From Paracoccus luteus (GTDB lineage Bacteria > Pseudomonadota > Alphaproteobacteria > Rhodobacterales > Rhodobacteraceae), in contig NZ_SDEA01000006.1 in the NCBI RefSeq assembly GCF_004522155.1, forward strand, positions 72,891 through 136,890: 64,000 nucleotides of DNA, given 5' to 3'. Positions 28,739-39,035 of this stretch are shown piece by piece. Positions within the stretch are counted from its first letter, which is position 1; the number at the start of each line of letters is the position of its first letter. The notes below the pieces were generated by a model. The model saw nothing but the letters and a program-made list of their open reading frames with translations, was not told the DNA's origin and ran no database searches. The position numbers and the translations under genes are program-made.

Positions 28739-29188
28739 TCAGCGCCCCGCGGCCGCCAGATGCGCGTCCAGCGCGTCGATCGCCAGCGCGTAGCCCTGCG
28801 CCCCGAACCCCGCGATCATCCCCACCGCCACCAGCGACACATAGCTGGTGTGGCGGAACGCCTCGCGCCGGTGGATGTTCGACAGATGCACCTCGGCCAC
28901 CGGCAGATCGACCGACGACAGCGCATCCATCAGCGCGATCGAGGTGTGGGTGAACGCCCCGGCGTTCACGACGATGGCGCCATGCGCGCCCCGCGCGGCG
29001 TGGACGGCGTCGATCAGCGCCCCCTCGTGGTTCGACTGGACAAAGGCCACCTCGCGCCCCGCGCGGGCGGCGGCGGCGCGGCAGATCGCCTCGACATCGG
29101 CCAGCGTGGTGGTGCCATAGACATCGGGCTGGCGGGTGCCCAGCAGGTTCAGGTTCGGCCCGTTCAGGACCAGGATCGAGGCGGGCAT
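28739..29188 (-). CDS. aroQ: 3-dehydroquinate dehydratase, type II
   Basis: Third step of the shikimate pathway (3-dehydroquinate to 3-dehydroshikimate). The 149-residue protein has the type II motifs LVLNGPNLNLLGTRQPDVYG with the catalytic Tyr, VQSNHEGALID, IVVNAGAFTHTSIAL and EVHLSNIHRREAFRH with the catalytic His. Often followed by accB/accC in other bacteria; here those genes are absent and the upstream neighbour is an RTX protein gene in the same orientation. Confidence 0.96.
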   Translation of the reverse strand: MPASILVLNGPNLNLLGTRQPDVYGTTTLADVEAICRAAAARAGREVAFVQSNHEGALIDAVHAARGAHGAIVVNAGAFTHTSIALMDALSSVDLPVAEVHLSNIHRREAFRHTSYVSLVAVGMIAGFGAQGYALAIDALDAHLAAAGR

Positions 29189-29222
29189 CGCAAAAGCTCC
29201 GTCAGGTCGGGGGCGGCAGGGG

Positions 29223-30578
<1,356 letters not shown>

Positions 30579-30623
30579 GCGCGCTTTCGCAGATACGCGC
30601 TGGGCGGGCGGCGGGCAAGGGCG

Positions 30624-32315
30624 TCAGCGGCGCGCGGGGCCGAGGTTCGCGCGCGCCAGCAGCGCGACGGCCACCAGCCCCACCGCCATGACCAGCAGCG
30701 CGGCGGGGGCGGTGTTGCCCAGATCCTCCAGGCTGGCCTTTTCATGCACCCGCGTCGCCAGCGTCTCATAGTTGAAGGGGCGCAGCAGCAAGGTGGCCGG
30801 CAGCTCTTTCGAGCAGTCGACGAACACCAGCAGCAGCGCCGAGGCGACCGACCCGCGCATCAGCGGCACATAGAGGTCGCGCAGCACGCCGCCCGCGTTG
30901 CGCCCCAAGGACCGCGCCGCCATCGGCAGCGACGGCGGAACCCGCGTGAACGCCGCGTCCAGCGCCCCCTGTCCCAGCGCAAAGAACCGCACGACATAGG
31001 CCGCGACGATGGCGAAGCCGGTGCCGGTCAGGATCAGCCCCGGGTCGGTGCCGGTCAGCCGTTCCAGCGCATCGGCGATCCGGTGGTCCAGCGCCGCCAG
31101 CGGCACCAGGATGCCCACCGCCAGCACCGCCCCCGGCGCGGCATAGCCGATGGTCGTCACCGGCAGCAGCAGCCGGGGCAGGCGCAGCCCCGACAGGCGC
31201 ACGCCATAGACCATGAACAGCGCCAGCGCGACGGTGGCGACCGCCGCCGCGCCGCCCAGCGTCAGCGTGTGGACCAGCGCCCGCAGCAGCCCCGGCCCGA
31301 ACCAGCCCTGCGGATAGGACAGCGCGTAATGCCCGATCACCGCCACCGGCAGCACGAAACCCATCGCGAAGGGCAGGGCGCAGGCCAGGGTTGCCAGCCA
31401 GCCGCGCCAGCCGCGCAGACGCTGGCGGGTGACGGGGCGGGGCTGGCGCGCGCTTTGGTGATAGCGGGCGCGGCGGCGGCTGACCCGTTCCAGCAGCGAC
31501 AGCACCACCACGATCGCAAGGATGACCAGTGCGATCTGCGCCGCGCCGCCGGCGTTCTGCCCCTCCAGCCAGGTGGTGAAGATGCCGGTGTTCAGGGTCT
31601 GCACGCCGAAATAGCTGACGACGCCGTAATCGGCGACGGATTCCATCATCGCGATGGCCGCGCCCGCGACGATGGCGGGGCGCGCCAGCGGCAGGCCCAC
31701 GCGGCGGAACAGGCCCCAGCCGCCGGTGCCCAGGGCGCGCGCCACCTCATAGGCGCTGGCCGATTGTTCCGCCCAGGCGGTGCGCGCCAGCAGATAGACA
31801 TAGGGGTAGAGCGCCGCGGCAAGGACCAGGATCGCGGCCTCGATCGACCGGATCTCGGGGAACCAATAGTCGCGGGCCGACTGCCAGCCCGCCGCCTCGC
31901 GCAGGGCGGTCTGCACCGGGCCGGAGTAATCCAGGAAATCCGCCAGCGCATAGGCCCCGATATAGGCGGGCACCGCCAGCGGCAGCATCAGCAGCCATCC
32001 CAGCGCGCGGCGTCCGGGAAAGTCGAACATCGTGACCAGCCACGCAGCACCCGTTCCGATGCAGGCGGCCAGCACGCCGGTTCCCAGCGCCAGAACGACG
32101 GTGTTGGCGAAATAGCGCGGCAGCGTCGTGGCGATCAGATGCGGCCAGATGTTGTCGGACGGGTTCAGCGCCATCCAGCCCACCGCCAGCACCGGGGCCA
32201 TGACCAGCGCCGCGATGACCAGCGCGCCCGCCGACCACAGCAGACCGGCGCCGTGCCGCAGTTCCTGCACGGCGCGGCGTGGGGTGGGGCGCGGGGGAAC
32301 CGATGCGTCCGTCAT
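30624..32315 (-). CDS. Ferric-iron-type ABC transporter permease (FbpB-like, fused two-domain)
   Basis: Inner-membrane permease of 563 residues with about twelve helices arranged as two fused permease domains. Each carries an EAA loop (ARALGTGGWGLFRRVGLPLARPA and AARSLGRNAGGVLRDLYVPLM). This single-chain double permease is typical of FbpB/AfuB-class Fe(III) importers, whose periplasmic binding protein and ATPase are usually adjacent. Here neither is in the neighbourhood, so they are either elsewhere or shared. The ATG of MTDASVPPR is used; the longer frame upstream would cross into the divergent gene. Confidence 0.9.
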   Translation of the reverse strand: MTDASVPPRPTPRRAVQELRHGAGLLWSAGALVIAALVMAPVLAVGWMALNPSDNIWPHLIATTLPRYFANTVVLALGTGVLAACIGTGAAWLVTMFDFPGRRALGWLLMLPLAVPAYIGAYALADFLDYSGPVQTALREAAGWQSARDYWFPEIRSIEAAILVLAAALYPYVYLLARTAWAEQSASAYEVARALGTGGWGLFRRVGLPLARPAIVAGAAIAMMESVADYGVVSYFGVQTLNTGIFTTWLEGQNAGGAAQIALVILAIVVVLSLLERVSRRRARYHQSARQPRPVTRQRLRGWRGWLATLACALPFAMGFVLPVAVIGHYALSYPQGWFGPGLLRALVHTLTLGGAAAVATVALALFMVYGVRLSGLRLPRLLLPVTTIGYAAPGAVLAVGILVPLAALDHRIADALERLTGTDPGLILTGTGFAIVAAYVVRFFALGQGALDAAFTRVPPSLPMAARSLGRNAGGVLRDLYVPLMRGSVASALLLVFVDCSKELPATLLLRPFNYETLATRVHEKASLEDLGNTAPAALLVMAVGLVAVALLARANLGPARR

Positions 32316-32412
32316 CGCCCATGCGCTAGCCCAAAGCGGTTTGACTGTCCACGCCGGGCCGCTAAGTTGCGCCCGCCGGAACGGCCGGCCAACGATCCGC
32401 AAGGGGACTGAC

Positions 32413-33288
32413 ATGCAGGTGGCGTTTCACTTCGGCAGCCACGGCACCGAACCCGAACGGATGATCAAGACCCTGATGGAGAACCGCGACTGGCTGCTGG
32501 CGAACGGCGTCGAGGTCGTGGCGCCCGGCCGGTTGAAAGGCGTGCTGGACGAGGCGGTCTCGTCGCTGGCGGGGGGGCAGGCCACCGCGCAGATGGAAGA
32601 GGTGATCTATGACGCGCTGCTGGACGGCGACGATGTCCGCCGGCTGATCATCTCGCAGGCGTCGCTGCTGGGCACGCCCGCCCGCAGCCTGTCGCCCAGC
32701 GGCTATTTCGCGCAGGCGGCGGGGCGCATCCGGGCGCTGGCCAACCTGTTTCCCAGCGCCGAGGTCGAGGTGTCGCTGGCGATCCAGAACCCGGCGCTGC
32801 AGATCCCGCATCTGGTGTCGCGGCTGCCCGACCCGTCGTTCGACCGCGCGATGGCGGGGCTGGACCCGCTGGCGATGCGCTGGGCGCCGTCGGTCCGCGC
32901 GATCCGCGAGGCGCTGCAGGGCCGGCGGCTGATCGTCTGGTGCTATGAGGACACGCCCCTGATCTGGCCCGAGGCGGTGCGCCGCGTGGCCACCATGCCG
33001 ACGGACGTTCCGCTGAAGGCGGGCCTTGCGGTGCTGGGCGACATCCTGACCCCCGAGGGGCTGGCCGAACTGCGCGAGCGTCTGACCCAAGGCGGCCGCC
33101 TGACCGTCGCCGCCCGGCGCGAGCTGTTCGCCGATGTGCTGGGCCGACACGCCCGCCCCGAGGCCGTCCACGCCGAGGTGAACGGCGCCGCATGGAGCCA
33201 GGACATCGTGGACGCCATCACCGAGGCCTATGAGGACGACGTGGCCGAGATCGCGGCATTGCCGGGGGTCGAGTTCCTGTCACCCTAA
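32413..33288 (+). CDS. Conserved hypothetical protein, 291 residues
   Basis: Soluble, cytosolic-looking protein of unknown function. It opens MQVAFHFGSHGTEPERMIKTLMENRDWLLANGVEV, and later has IISQASLLGTP, SLAIQNPALQIPHLV, and RLIVWCYEDTPLIWPE. The opening is reminiscent of uncharacterised Rhodobacterales proteins weakly related to sulfotransferases, but I see no clear PAPS-binding loop. AAGGGGA lies 7-12 nt before the ATG. Divergent from the iron-type permease. Confidence 0.7.
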   Translation: MQVAFHFGSHGTEPERMIKTLMENRDWLLANGVEVVAPGRLKGVLDEAVSSLAGGQATAQMEEVIYDALLDGDDVRRLIISQASLLGTPARSLSPSGYFAQAAGRIRALANLFPSAEVEVSLAIQNPALQIPHLVSRLPDPSFDRAMAGLDPLAMRWAPSVRAIREALQGRRLIVWCYEDTPLIWPEAVRRVATMPTDVPLKAGLAVLGDILTPEGLAELRERLTQGGRLTVAARRELFADVLGRHARPEAVHAEVNGAAWSQDIVDAITEAYEDDVAEIAALPGVEFLSP

Positions 33289-33418
33289 AAGGGAAGGGCG
33301 CAGGCACGGGTGCGGATCAGCGGTCGAAAGGGCGCGAACGAGGGCAGCGGTCGATCGGGCTGCGATGGGCCAGCCTGCCCCGGACCGCCGATGCATCGCC
33401 GCGGCGGCCCGCCGGTCG

Positions 33419-33916
33419 TCACTCCGCGCCAAAGCCGGGATGATATTCGACCCGCCCATCCGGCGAGTGGCCCGTGAAGCTCAGGCTCATGAAATACGCG
33501 GCCGGAGCGCCCTCGTAGCGCAGGGCGTCGTCGTTCCTGAAACCGAAGCGGCGGTAATAGTCCGGCTCTCCCAGAACGACGCAGCCCGCCGCCCCGGACG
33601 CCCGAAGGCGGTCAAGTCCCTCGCGGACCAGCGCGGCGCCGATGCCTTGCCCCTGTCGATCGGGGCGGACCGCCAAGGGGCCGAGGCCGTGCCAGCCGAC
33701 GTCCCTTCCGTCGATCATCACGGGCGAAAAGGCTGCGTGCCCGACGATCTCGCCGGCACCCACGGCAACCAGCGAAAGCGTCAGCGCGCCCGCGTCGCGC
33801 AAGGCCGCGATGATGGCCGGTTCGGTCTGGCGACTATGCGCGGCCTGCGCGAACGCTGCGGCCACGATGCTGGCGATTGCATCCTGATCGTTCGCCTGTT
33901 CCGGGCGTATTATCAC
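33419..33916 (-). CDS. GNAT family N-acetyltransferase
   Basis: A 165-residue acetyltransferase using acetyl-CoA. The core GLGPLAVRPDRQGQGIGAALVREGL holds the acetyl-CoA-binding R/Q-x-x-G-x-G/A motif, and GCVVLGEPDYYRRFGF is the usual motif B end of the YhbS-like group. Start chosen as GTG (IIRPEQAND follows), because AGGGA lies 8 nt upstream and no ATG is available before the conserved core. Substrate unknown. Confidence 0.85.
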   Translation of the reverse strand: MIIRPEQANDQDAIASIVAAAFAQAAHSRQTEPAIIAALRDAGALTLSLVAVGAGEIVGHAAFSPVMIDGRDVGWHGLGPLAVRPDRQGQGIGAALVREGLDRLRASGAAGCVVLGEPDYYRRFGFRNDDALRYEGAPAAYFMSLSFTGHSPDGRVEYHPGFGAE

Positions 33917-34053
33917 GTCGTTTATCCCTGCAAGCCGCGGCCCGCGGCAGGTGGCGCTTTCCGGGCGCGTTTGCAACCGTGTTCGCGCGGGACAGATCGG
34001 CACGGGCCTGCGTCGATCCTCGCCCGACCCGCCGCACCGGGCCGGATTGCCCC

Positions 34054-34689
34054 TTACCCGCCCGCGTGGGCCAGCACTTCGTCGGTCAGCGCCGCCACCT
34101 CGTCGCGCGCGGCCGAGCGGGGGATCTCCATCGCCGCCTCGCCGCGGCCCAGCGTTTCGGCATAGGCCACGCGGTTGGCCAGTTGCGACTGCGCCACGGC
34201 GACGCCCAGGGCCGCCGCCCCGGCCGCGACCTCGGCCCCAAGGCGGGTGTTCGGGCGGGTGCGGTTCAGCACGACCAGCACCGGGCGTTTCTCGCGCGCG
34301 GCCAGATCCAGCACGCCCTCGGTCGCCCACAAATCCACCTGGCTGGAGGCCACCGGCACCACCACCAGGTCGGCCACGCGCAGCGCCGGGCGCAGGTCGC
34401 TTTCGATCTTGGGCGGCGTGTCGATCAGCACCACGTCAAACCGCTTGCGCAGCTTTTCGCTTTCATAGCTGGCGCCCCAGGCGGACGAGGTGGAAAACTC
34501 CAGCCCCTCGTCCTCGCCCATGCGGTCCAGCCGTTCCATGAACCAGCGCCCCAGGCTGCCCTGCGGATCGGTGTCCAGGACGGCGACGCGCAGACCCCGG
34601 CGGCGCAGCGCGACGGCCAGGTTGACGGTCAGCGTGGTCTTGCCGGACCCGCCCTTTTGCTGCGCCACAGTGATGATGCGTCCGGTCAC
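34054..34689 (-). CDS. Orphan ParA-family ATPase
   Basis: Deviant Walker ATPase of 211 residues. The N-terminal motif [10 protein letters not shown] holds both signature lysines (Lys12 and Lys17). Switch I is [12 protein letters not shown] and switch II is LIDTPPKIE. No parB gene or clear ParB partner is adjacent, so it is probably a stand-alone positioning ATPase. The GTG start is preferred over an ATG 39 bp upstream: it has GGGGGAA at good spacing, and that ATG lies inside a perfect palindrome. Confidence 0.9.
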   Translation of the reverse strand: MTGRIITVAQQKGGSGKTTLTVNLAVALRRRGLRVAVLDTDPQGSLGRWFMERLDRMGEDEGLEFSTSSAWGASYESEKLRKRFDVVLIDTPPKIESDLRPALRVADLVVVPVASSQVDLWATEGVLDLAAREKRPVLVVLNRTRPNTRLGAEVAAGAAALGVAVAQSQLANRVAYAETLGRGEAAMEIPRSAARDEVAALTDEVLAHAGG

Positions 34690-34719
34690 GACTGTTCCCC
34701 CCGCTGCCGGTTCAGGATC

Positions 34720-34736
34720 ATGCTGCATTGCAGCAT
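34720..34736 (-). promoter_or_regulatory. Perfect palindrome upstream of the parA-like gene
   Basis: ATGCTGCA-T-TGCAGCAT, an 8-bp dyad with a 1-nt centre, located 31-47 bp before the GTG start. A TATGCT-like -10 element (read leftward) overlaps its edge. This is the expected place for an autorepressor or other dimeric regulator. Confidence 0.45.
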
Positions 34737-34776
34737 AACCTCTCCGATGGCAATGCCGTGCGGCGCGGGCTGCCTG

Positions 34777-35094
34777 TTAGAAGACCGAGGCGACCTCGTA
34801 CATCACCGGCTCGAAGCTGCGGCACATGGCGTGGATCGCGCGGTTGCGCGTCCGCATCTCGGCCGAGCGCAGCATCGCCTTGTAGTCCTCGCGCGATTGC
34901 CACTGCGAATAGCTGGCGATGCGGGTCTGGGCGTCGTTCAGGTGGACGGCCGCCGACACGAACCCCGGCTGGGCCGAGATGACGCCGACATAGGCGTCGT
35001 TCAACGCATCCAGCACGTCCTGGGCGGTGCCGGGCGTCACGTCAAAGGTGCAGATCACGGTCTGGACCGGCGCATCGGCGCGGATCTGGGTCAT
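34777..35094 (-). CDS. Antibiotic biosynthesis monooxygenase (ABM)-domain protein
   Basis: A 105-residue ferredoxin-like alpha+beta protein. VQTVICTFDVTPGTAQDVLDAL, PGFVSAAVHLNDAQTRIASYSQW and YKAMLRSAEM fit the ABM fold, which includes small haem-degrading or quinol monooxygenases and many proteins of unknown role. GGAGGAG is present just before the ATG. Upstream of the parA-like gene on the same strand, with about 90 bp between; the downstream palindrome suggests separate control. Confidence 0.8.
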   Translation of the reverse strand: MTQIRADAPVQTVICTFDVTPGTAQDVLDALNDAYVGVISAQPGFVSAAVHLNDAQTRIASYSQWQSREDYKAMLRSAEMRTRNRAIHAMCRSFEPVMYEVASVF

Positions 35095-35238
35095 GGCACT
35101 CCTCCAGCGGCGTGGGTGCAGGATGACACGCCGCGCGGCCCGCGCAAAGGGCATGACGGCGCATTCTGCGCGGCCCCCCGCTTGTGTCCGCCCGGCGCCG
35201 CGGCGCAAGGTCGCGCCGGGCAGCAAAGGGGGCGCGCG

Positions 35239-36288
35239 GTGATTCCGGTATTCGACGGGCACAATGATTTCGTTCAGCGGCTGGTGGCCGCGGGGCCGGG
35301 GGCAGAGGCGCTGTGGCGCTGTGGCGACGGCACCGGCCACCTGGACCTGCCGCGCGTGCGCGCGGGCGGCATGGCGGGCGGGCTGTTCGCGATGTGGATG
35401 CCCGACAGCCAGCACGGCGACCTGGACGCGCTGCTGACGCAGATGCAGAACCCGCCCTTTGCGCTGGACCTGCCGGCGCAGGTGCCCCATGACGCCGCCC
35501 TGCCGCAGGCCTTTGCGCAGGCCGCGCATCTGCTGGCGTTGGACCGCGCCGGGCTGCTGCGCCTGTGCCGCAGCGCCGCCGACATCCGCGCCGCGATGGA
35601 CGCGGGCGAAATCGCCGCAGTCCTGCACATGGAGGGCGCCGAGGCCATCCGCGACATGGACGCGCTGCATTTGTGGCACGCGGCGGGGCTGCGGTCGCTG
35701 GGGCCGGTCTGGTCGCGGCCGACCGCCTATGGAAACGGCGTGCCGTTCGCCTTCCCGTCGTCCCCCGACACGGGCGAGGGGCTGACGCCCTTGGGCCACG
35801 CGCTGGTGCGCGAATGCAATGCGCTGCGGATCATGCTGGATTTGTCGCACCTGAACGAAAAGGGCTGCGACGACGTGGCGCGGATCAGCGACGCGCCGCT
35901 GGTGGCCAGCCATTCCTGCGCCCACGCCATCGCGCCCAGCTCGCGCAACCTGACCGACCGGCAGCTGCGCCAGATCGCGGATTCGGGCGGGCTGGTCGGG
36001 CTGAACTTTGCCAGCGGCTTCCTGCGCCCCGACGGCAAGCGCCTGCCGGTCGAGGGGTTCGACACGATTCTGCGCCACCTGGACCATTTGCTGGGCATAT
36101 TGGGCGAGGACGGCGTCGCCTTGGGGTCTGATTTCGACGGCGCGCTGATGCCCGCCGACCTGCCCGATGCCGCCGCCCTGCCGCGGCTGCTGGACGCGAT
36201 GCAGGCCCACGGCTATGGCCCGGCGCTGGTCGAAAAGATCGCGTGGCGCAACTGGGTGGGCGTGCTGGAACGCACCTGGGGCGGGTAG
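35239..36288 (+). CDS. Membrane dipeptidase (peptidase M19)
   Basis: Zinc dipeptidase of the renal-dipeptidase family, 349 residues, amidohydrolase-like TIM barrel. Metal-binding residues are seen in FDGHNDF (HxD), LHMEGAEAI, MLDLSHLNEKG, VASHSCAHA and GSDFDGA. No signal peptide is apparent, so it is probably cytosolic. The start is GTG (VIPVFDGHND), with AAAGGGGG upstream; no closer ATG exists before the HxD motif. A bidirectional terminator follows. Confidence 0.92.
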   Translation: MIPVFDGHNDFVQRLVAAGPGAEALWRCGDGTGHLDLPRVRAGGMAGGLFAMWMPDSQHGDLDALLTQMQNPPFALDLPAQVPHDAALPQAFAQAAHLLALDRAGLLRLCRSAADIRAAMDAGEIAAVLHMEGAEAIRDMDALHLWHAAGLRSLGPVWSRPTAYGNGVPFAFPSSPDTGEGLTPLGHALVRECNALRIMLDLSHLNEKGCDDVARISDAPLVASHSCAHAIAPSSRNLTDRQLRQIADSGGLVGLNFASGFLRPDGKRLPVEGFDTILRHLDHLLGILGEDGVALGSDFDGALMPADLPDAAALPRLLDAMQAHGYGPALVEKIAWRNWVGVLERTWGG

Positions 36289-36354
36289 GTGCCGGGGGCC
36301 AGGGCCGGCCGCTGAAAGGATCGTTCGCGACGAACCGGCGGCCCCGAAACGGAA

Positions 36355-36380
36355 AAAGACGCCGCGGGTGCGGCGTCTTT
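36355..36380. terminator. Bidirectional intrinsic terminator
   Basis: AAAGACGCCGC (36355-36365), loop GGGT, GCGGCGTCTTT (36370-36380). A-tract and T-tract are present on the two sides, so it can end both the dipeptidase transcript (rightward) and the outer-membrane protein transcript (leftward). Confidence 0.85.
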
Positions 36381-36402
36381 CCAGTGTCGGTCAGGACCGG
36401 CT

Positions 36403-37002
36403 TCAGAACCGGAACGATGCGTTCACGCCGATGGTGCTGGCGTCGATGTCGACATCGCCGAGTCCGGTGTCGACCTCGAACGTGTTGACCATGTATTCGG
36501 CGCCCAGCATGAAACGCGGCGTCGCCATGAACTTGACCCCGACGCCATAGCCGAAGCCGGTCTCGTCGGCATCGGCGCCGCCGACCTCGAGTTCGCCACG
36601 CGCGACGCTGATCGCGGCATAGGGCAGCACCCGGCCGGCGTCATAACCCGCCAGCAGCTTGCCGCGCAGCAGGTTGCCTTCGGCATCGAAGCCGTCGCCT
36701 TCCAGATCGTCCAGCTTGTCATAGGACAGCTCGGCGCCGCCCACGAACCGGCCGAAGTCGCGCAGATAGCCCGCGTGCACGCCATAGTGGTTGCCGTCCA
36801 GCTCGGCGCCACCGTCAACCTCGACGTCCGACTTGCCGAACTGCAGACCGCCATAGAAGCCGGTCCAGTCGGCGGTCGTCTCGACGACCGGGGTGACGAC
36901 GACGGGCGCGGTTTCGACCACAGGGGCGACATAACCGCCGGCCACGGCAACTGCGGCGCTGCCCGACAGCAGGGCGGCGGCGATGAGACTGGTCTTGAAC
37001 AT
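36403..37002 (-). CDS. Outer-membrane beta-barrel protein (Omp25/opacity-like)
   Basis: A 199-residue protein with a signal peptide ending AVAVAGG at about residue 22 and a short Val/Pro/Thr-rich linker. It then forms an eight-strand barrel pattern: WTGFYGGLQFG, HYGVHAGYLRD, FVGGAELSYD, GKLLAGYDAG, FGYGVGVKFM and FMLGAEYMVN, ending in the Phe of SFRF required for BAM recognition. Similar small porin-like proteins are abundant in alphaproteobacterial outer membranes. The gene stands alone with its own terminator. Confidence 0.9.
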   Translation of the reverse strand: MFKTSLIAAALLSGSAAVAVAGGYVAPVVETAPVVVTPVVETTADWTGFYGGLQFGKSDVEVDGGAELDGNHYGVHAGYLRDFGRFVGGAELSYDKLDDLEGDGFDAEGNLLRGKLLAGYDAGRVLPYAAISVARGELEVGGADADETGFGYGVGVKFMATPRFMLGAEYMVNTFEVDTGLGDVDIDASTIGVNASFRF

Positions 37003-37132
37003 GCTTTATCCTTCTTCGTTAGCAACCGCCGACCTATGGTCCGCGGCCCGGAACTTCCAGCGAACGGAGGGGCCAGCGGCGCGGGGAGGGTGATAAAAAT
37101 GTCACGCGGTGCGCAAGTGACGCAACGGCGTG

Positions 37133-37208
37133 TGGTGGGCGGTGAGGGGCTCGAACCCCCGACATTTTCGGTGTAAACGAAACGCTCTACCAACTGAGCT
37201 AACCGCCC
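37133..37208 (-). tRNA. tRNA-Val (anticodon TAC)
   Basis: Cloverleaf of 76 nt with encoded CCA. The acceptor stem GGGCGGT / ACCGCCC pairs fully. The D arm is AGCTCAGTTGGTAGAGC, the anticodon arm TTTCG-TTTACAC-CGAAA with anticodon TAC (reads GUA), and the T arm CGGGGGTTCGAGCCCC. Confidence 0.95.
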
Positions 37209-37307
37209 GCGCCGCCGCTTATTGCAACCGCGGCCGCCATGCGCAAGCCGCGACGCCCCGCCCCACGTGACCGCAGACAGGCGCGCCGCCCCGCGCTAAG
37301 CTTTCTG

Positions 37308-37337
37308 TTGACCGGCGGTCCCGTCCTGCGGCATAAG
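37308..37337 (+). promoter_or_regulatory. Candidate promoter of the leucine-degradation operon
   Basis: TTGACC (37308-37313) and CATAAG (37332-37337) with an 18-bp spacer, ~45 bp before the ivd ATG. A transcript would begin near 37344, directly at the edge of the palindrome described next. Confidence 0.5.
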
Positions 37338-37346
37338 CCGGTTAAC

Positions 37347-37360
37347 TGAACGATCGTTCA
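37347..37360 (+). promoter_or_regulatory. Palindromic operator candidate, leucine-degradation operon
   Basis: Perfect 14-bp palindrome TGAACGATCGTTCA just downstream of the promoter's -10 box and 20 bp before the ivd ATG. Size and symmetry fit a TetR-type repressor site; TetR-family repressors control related liu operons in some proteobacteria. No regulator gene is encoded next to the operon in this window. Confidence 0.6.
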
Positions 37361-37380
37361 ATAATCTGGGGAGGGGTCGG

Positions 37381-38541
37381 ATGTTCACCCGCGGCATGGA
37401 ATTCGATCTGGGCGAGGATGTGAACGCGCTGCGCGACATGGTGCATCGCTGGGCGCAGGACCGGGTCCGGCCGATGGCCGCCGAAATCGACCGCAGCAAC
37501 GACTTTCCGGCCGCGCTGTGGCGCGAGATGGGCGATCTGGGCCTGCTGGGCATCACCGTCCCCGAGGAGTTCGGCGGCGCGGGCATGGGATACCTGGCCC
37601 ACACCATCGCGGTCGAGGAGATCGCGCGGGCCAGCGCCAGCGTCAGCCTGTCCTATGGCGCGCATTCCAACCTTTGCGTGAACCAGCTGAAGCTGAACGG
37701 GTCCGACGAGCAGAAGGCGAAATACCTGCCGCAACTGTGTTCAGGCGAACACGTCGGTGCGCTGGCCATGTCCGAGGAAGGGGCAGGGTCGGATGTCGTC
37801 GGCATGAAGCTGCGGGCCGAGAAGCGCAACGGCTACTATGTTCTCAACGGCAACAAATACTGGATCACCAACGGCCCCGACGCCGACACGCTGATCGTCT
37901 ATGCCAAGACCGACCCCGAGGCGGGCAGCAAGGGCATGACCGCCTTTATCGTCGAGCGCGGCTTCAAGGGTTTTTCCACCGGCCCGCATTTCGACAAGCT
38001 GGGGATGCGGGGGTCCAACACCGGCGAGTTGATCTTCGAGAACTGCGAGGTTCCGTTCGAGAATGTCCTTGGGTCCGAAGGCAAGGGCGTGCGCGTCCTG
38101 ATGTCGGGGCTGGACTATGAGCGCCTGGTCCTGTCGGGGATCGGCACCGGCATCATGGCGGCGTGTCTGGACGAGGTGATGCCCTATGTCCGCGAGCGGA
38201 AACAGTTCGGCCAACCCATCGGGTCGTTCCAGCTGATGCAGGGCAAGATCGCCGACATGTATGTCGCGCTGAACACCGCCCGCGCCTATGTCTACGAGGT
38301 GGCGCGCGCATGCGATGCGGGCCGCGTCACGCGGCAGGACGCGGCGGGCGCGGTGCTTTACGCCAGTGAACAGGCGATGGTGCAGGCCCATCAGGCCGTG
38401 CAGGCGCTGGGGGGCGCGGGGTTCCTGAACGACAGCGCGGTCAGCCGCCTGTTCCGCGACGCCAAGCTGATGGAGATCGGGGCGGGCACCAGCGAGATCC
38501 GGCGGATGCTGATCGGGCGCGAACTGATGGCGCTGGACTGA
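37381..38541 (+). CDS. Isovaleryl-CoA dehydrogenase
   Basis: FAD-dependent acyl-CoA dehydrogenase, 386 residues, oxidising isovaleryl-CoA to 3-methylcrotonyl-CoA and passing electrons to ETF. The placement of the catalytic Glu247 in [10 protein letters not shown], rather than near the C-terminus, is the isovaleryl-CoA dehydrogenase signature. FAD/substrate motifs include [34 protein letters not shown] and [20 protein letters not shown]. First gene of the operon (LiuA equivalent), with GGGGAGG before the ATG. Confidence 0.94.
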   Translation: MFTRGMEFDLGEDVNALRDMVHRWAQDRVRPMAAEIDRSNDFPAALWREMGDLGLLGITVPEEFGGAGMGYLAHTIAVEEIARASASVSLSYGAHSNLCVNQLKLNGSDEQKAKYLPQLCSGEHVGALAMSEEGAGSDVVGMKLRAEKRNGYYVLNGNKYWITNGPDADTLIVYAKTDPEAGSKGMTAFIVERGFKGFSTGPHFDKLGMRGSNTGELIFENCEVPFENVLGSEGKGVRVLMSGLDYERLVLSGIGTGIMAACLDEVMPYVRERKQFGQPIGSFQLMQGKIADMYVALNTARAYVYEVARACDAGRVTRQDAAGAVLYASEQAMVQAHQAVQALGGAGFLNDSAVSRLFRDAKLMEIGAGTSEIRRMLIGRELMALD

Positions 38542-39035
38542 TGCGCGTGCTGATCCTGACATTGTTGCTGGCCTCGCCCGCGCTGGCGCAGAACGGACCG
38601 CCCTATGACGGCAAGCTGCTTTCCTCCTGCCTCGAGGGCGCCGGCGATAATCCGCGCGTTTGTATCGGAAAGGCATCCGACGCATGCATGGCGGGTCCGG
38701 GCGGGGATACGACAGTCGGCATGGTCGAGTGCCTGAGCGCCGAAAGCAAGGCTTGGGACAATCTTTTGAACGCCAGCTATGGCAAGGCGCTGACGGCCGC
38801 GAAGGCCGCCGATGCCGAATTGATGCAGTTGGGTTCCGCTGCGGAACCCGCCGCGCCCGTGCTGCAACAGGCGCAGCGCGACTGGATCGCCTTTCGCGAT
38901 GCCAGTTGCCGCTATGCCTCCCTGCAATTTCAGGGTGGAACCGCAGGCGGCCCGGCGGCGGCAGGCTGCATGATGGAACTGACCGCGGATCAGGCGCTGC
39001 GCCTGGGCGCGATGACGGGGGAGCAGGGACAATGA
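38541..39035 (+). CDS. LprI-like (DUF1311) secreted protein
   Basis: A 164-residue protein with a Sec signal peptide (ends SPALAQ, about residue 17) and the DUF1311/LprI pattern: [22 protein letters not shown], then [20 protein letters not shown], with six Cys. LprI-type proteins have been linked to lysozyme inhibition, but most are uncharacterised. It overlaps the ivd stop (TGATG) and the mccB start (ATGA), so it is translated as part of the leucine operon although it has no obvious role in it. Confidence 0.85.
   Translation: MRVLILTLLLASPALAQNGPPYDGKLLSSCLEGAGDNPRVCIGKASDACMAGPGGDTTVGMVECLSAESKAWDNLLNASYGKALTAAKAADAELMQLGSAAEPAAPVLQQAQRDWIAFRDASCRYASLQFQGGTAGGPAAAGCMMELTADQALRLGAMTGEQGQ

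Noticed and set aside
34690..34728. Upstream ATG as start of the parA-like gene
   Set aside because: It lies inside the perfect palindrome and has a poor Shine-Dalgarno compared with the GTG 39 bp downstream.
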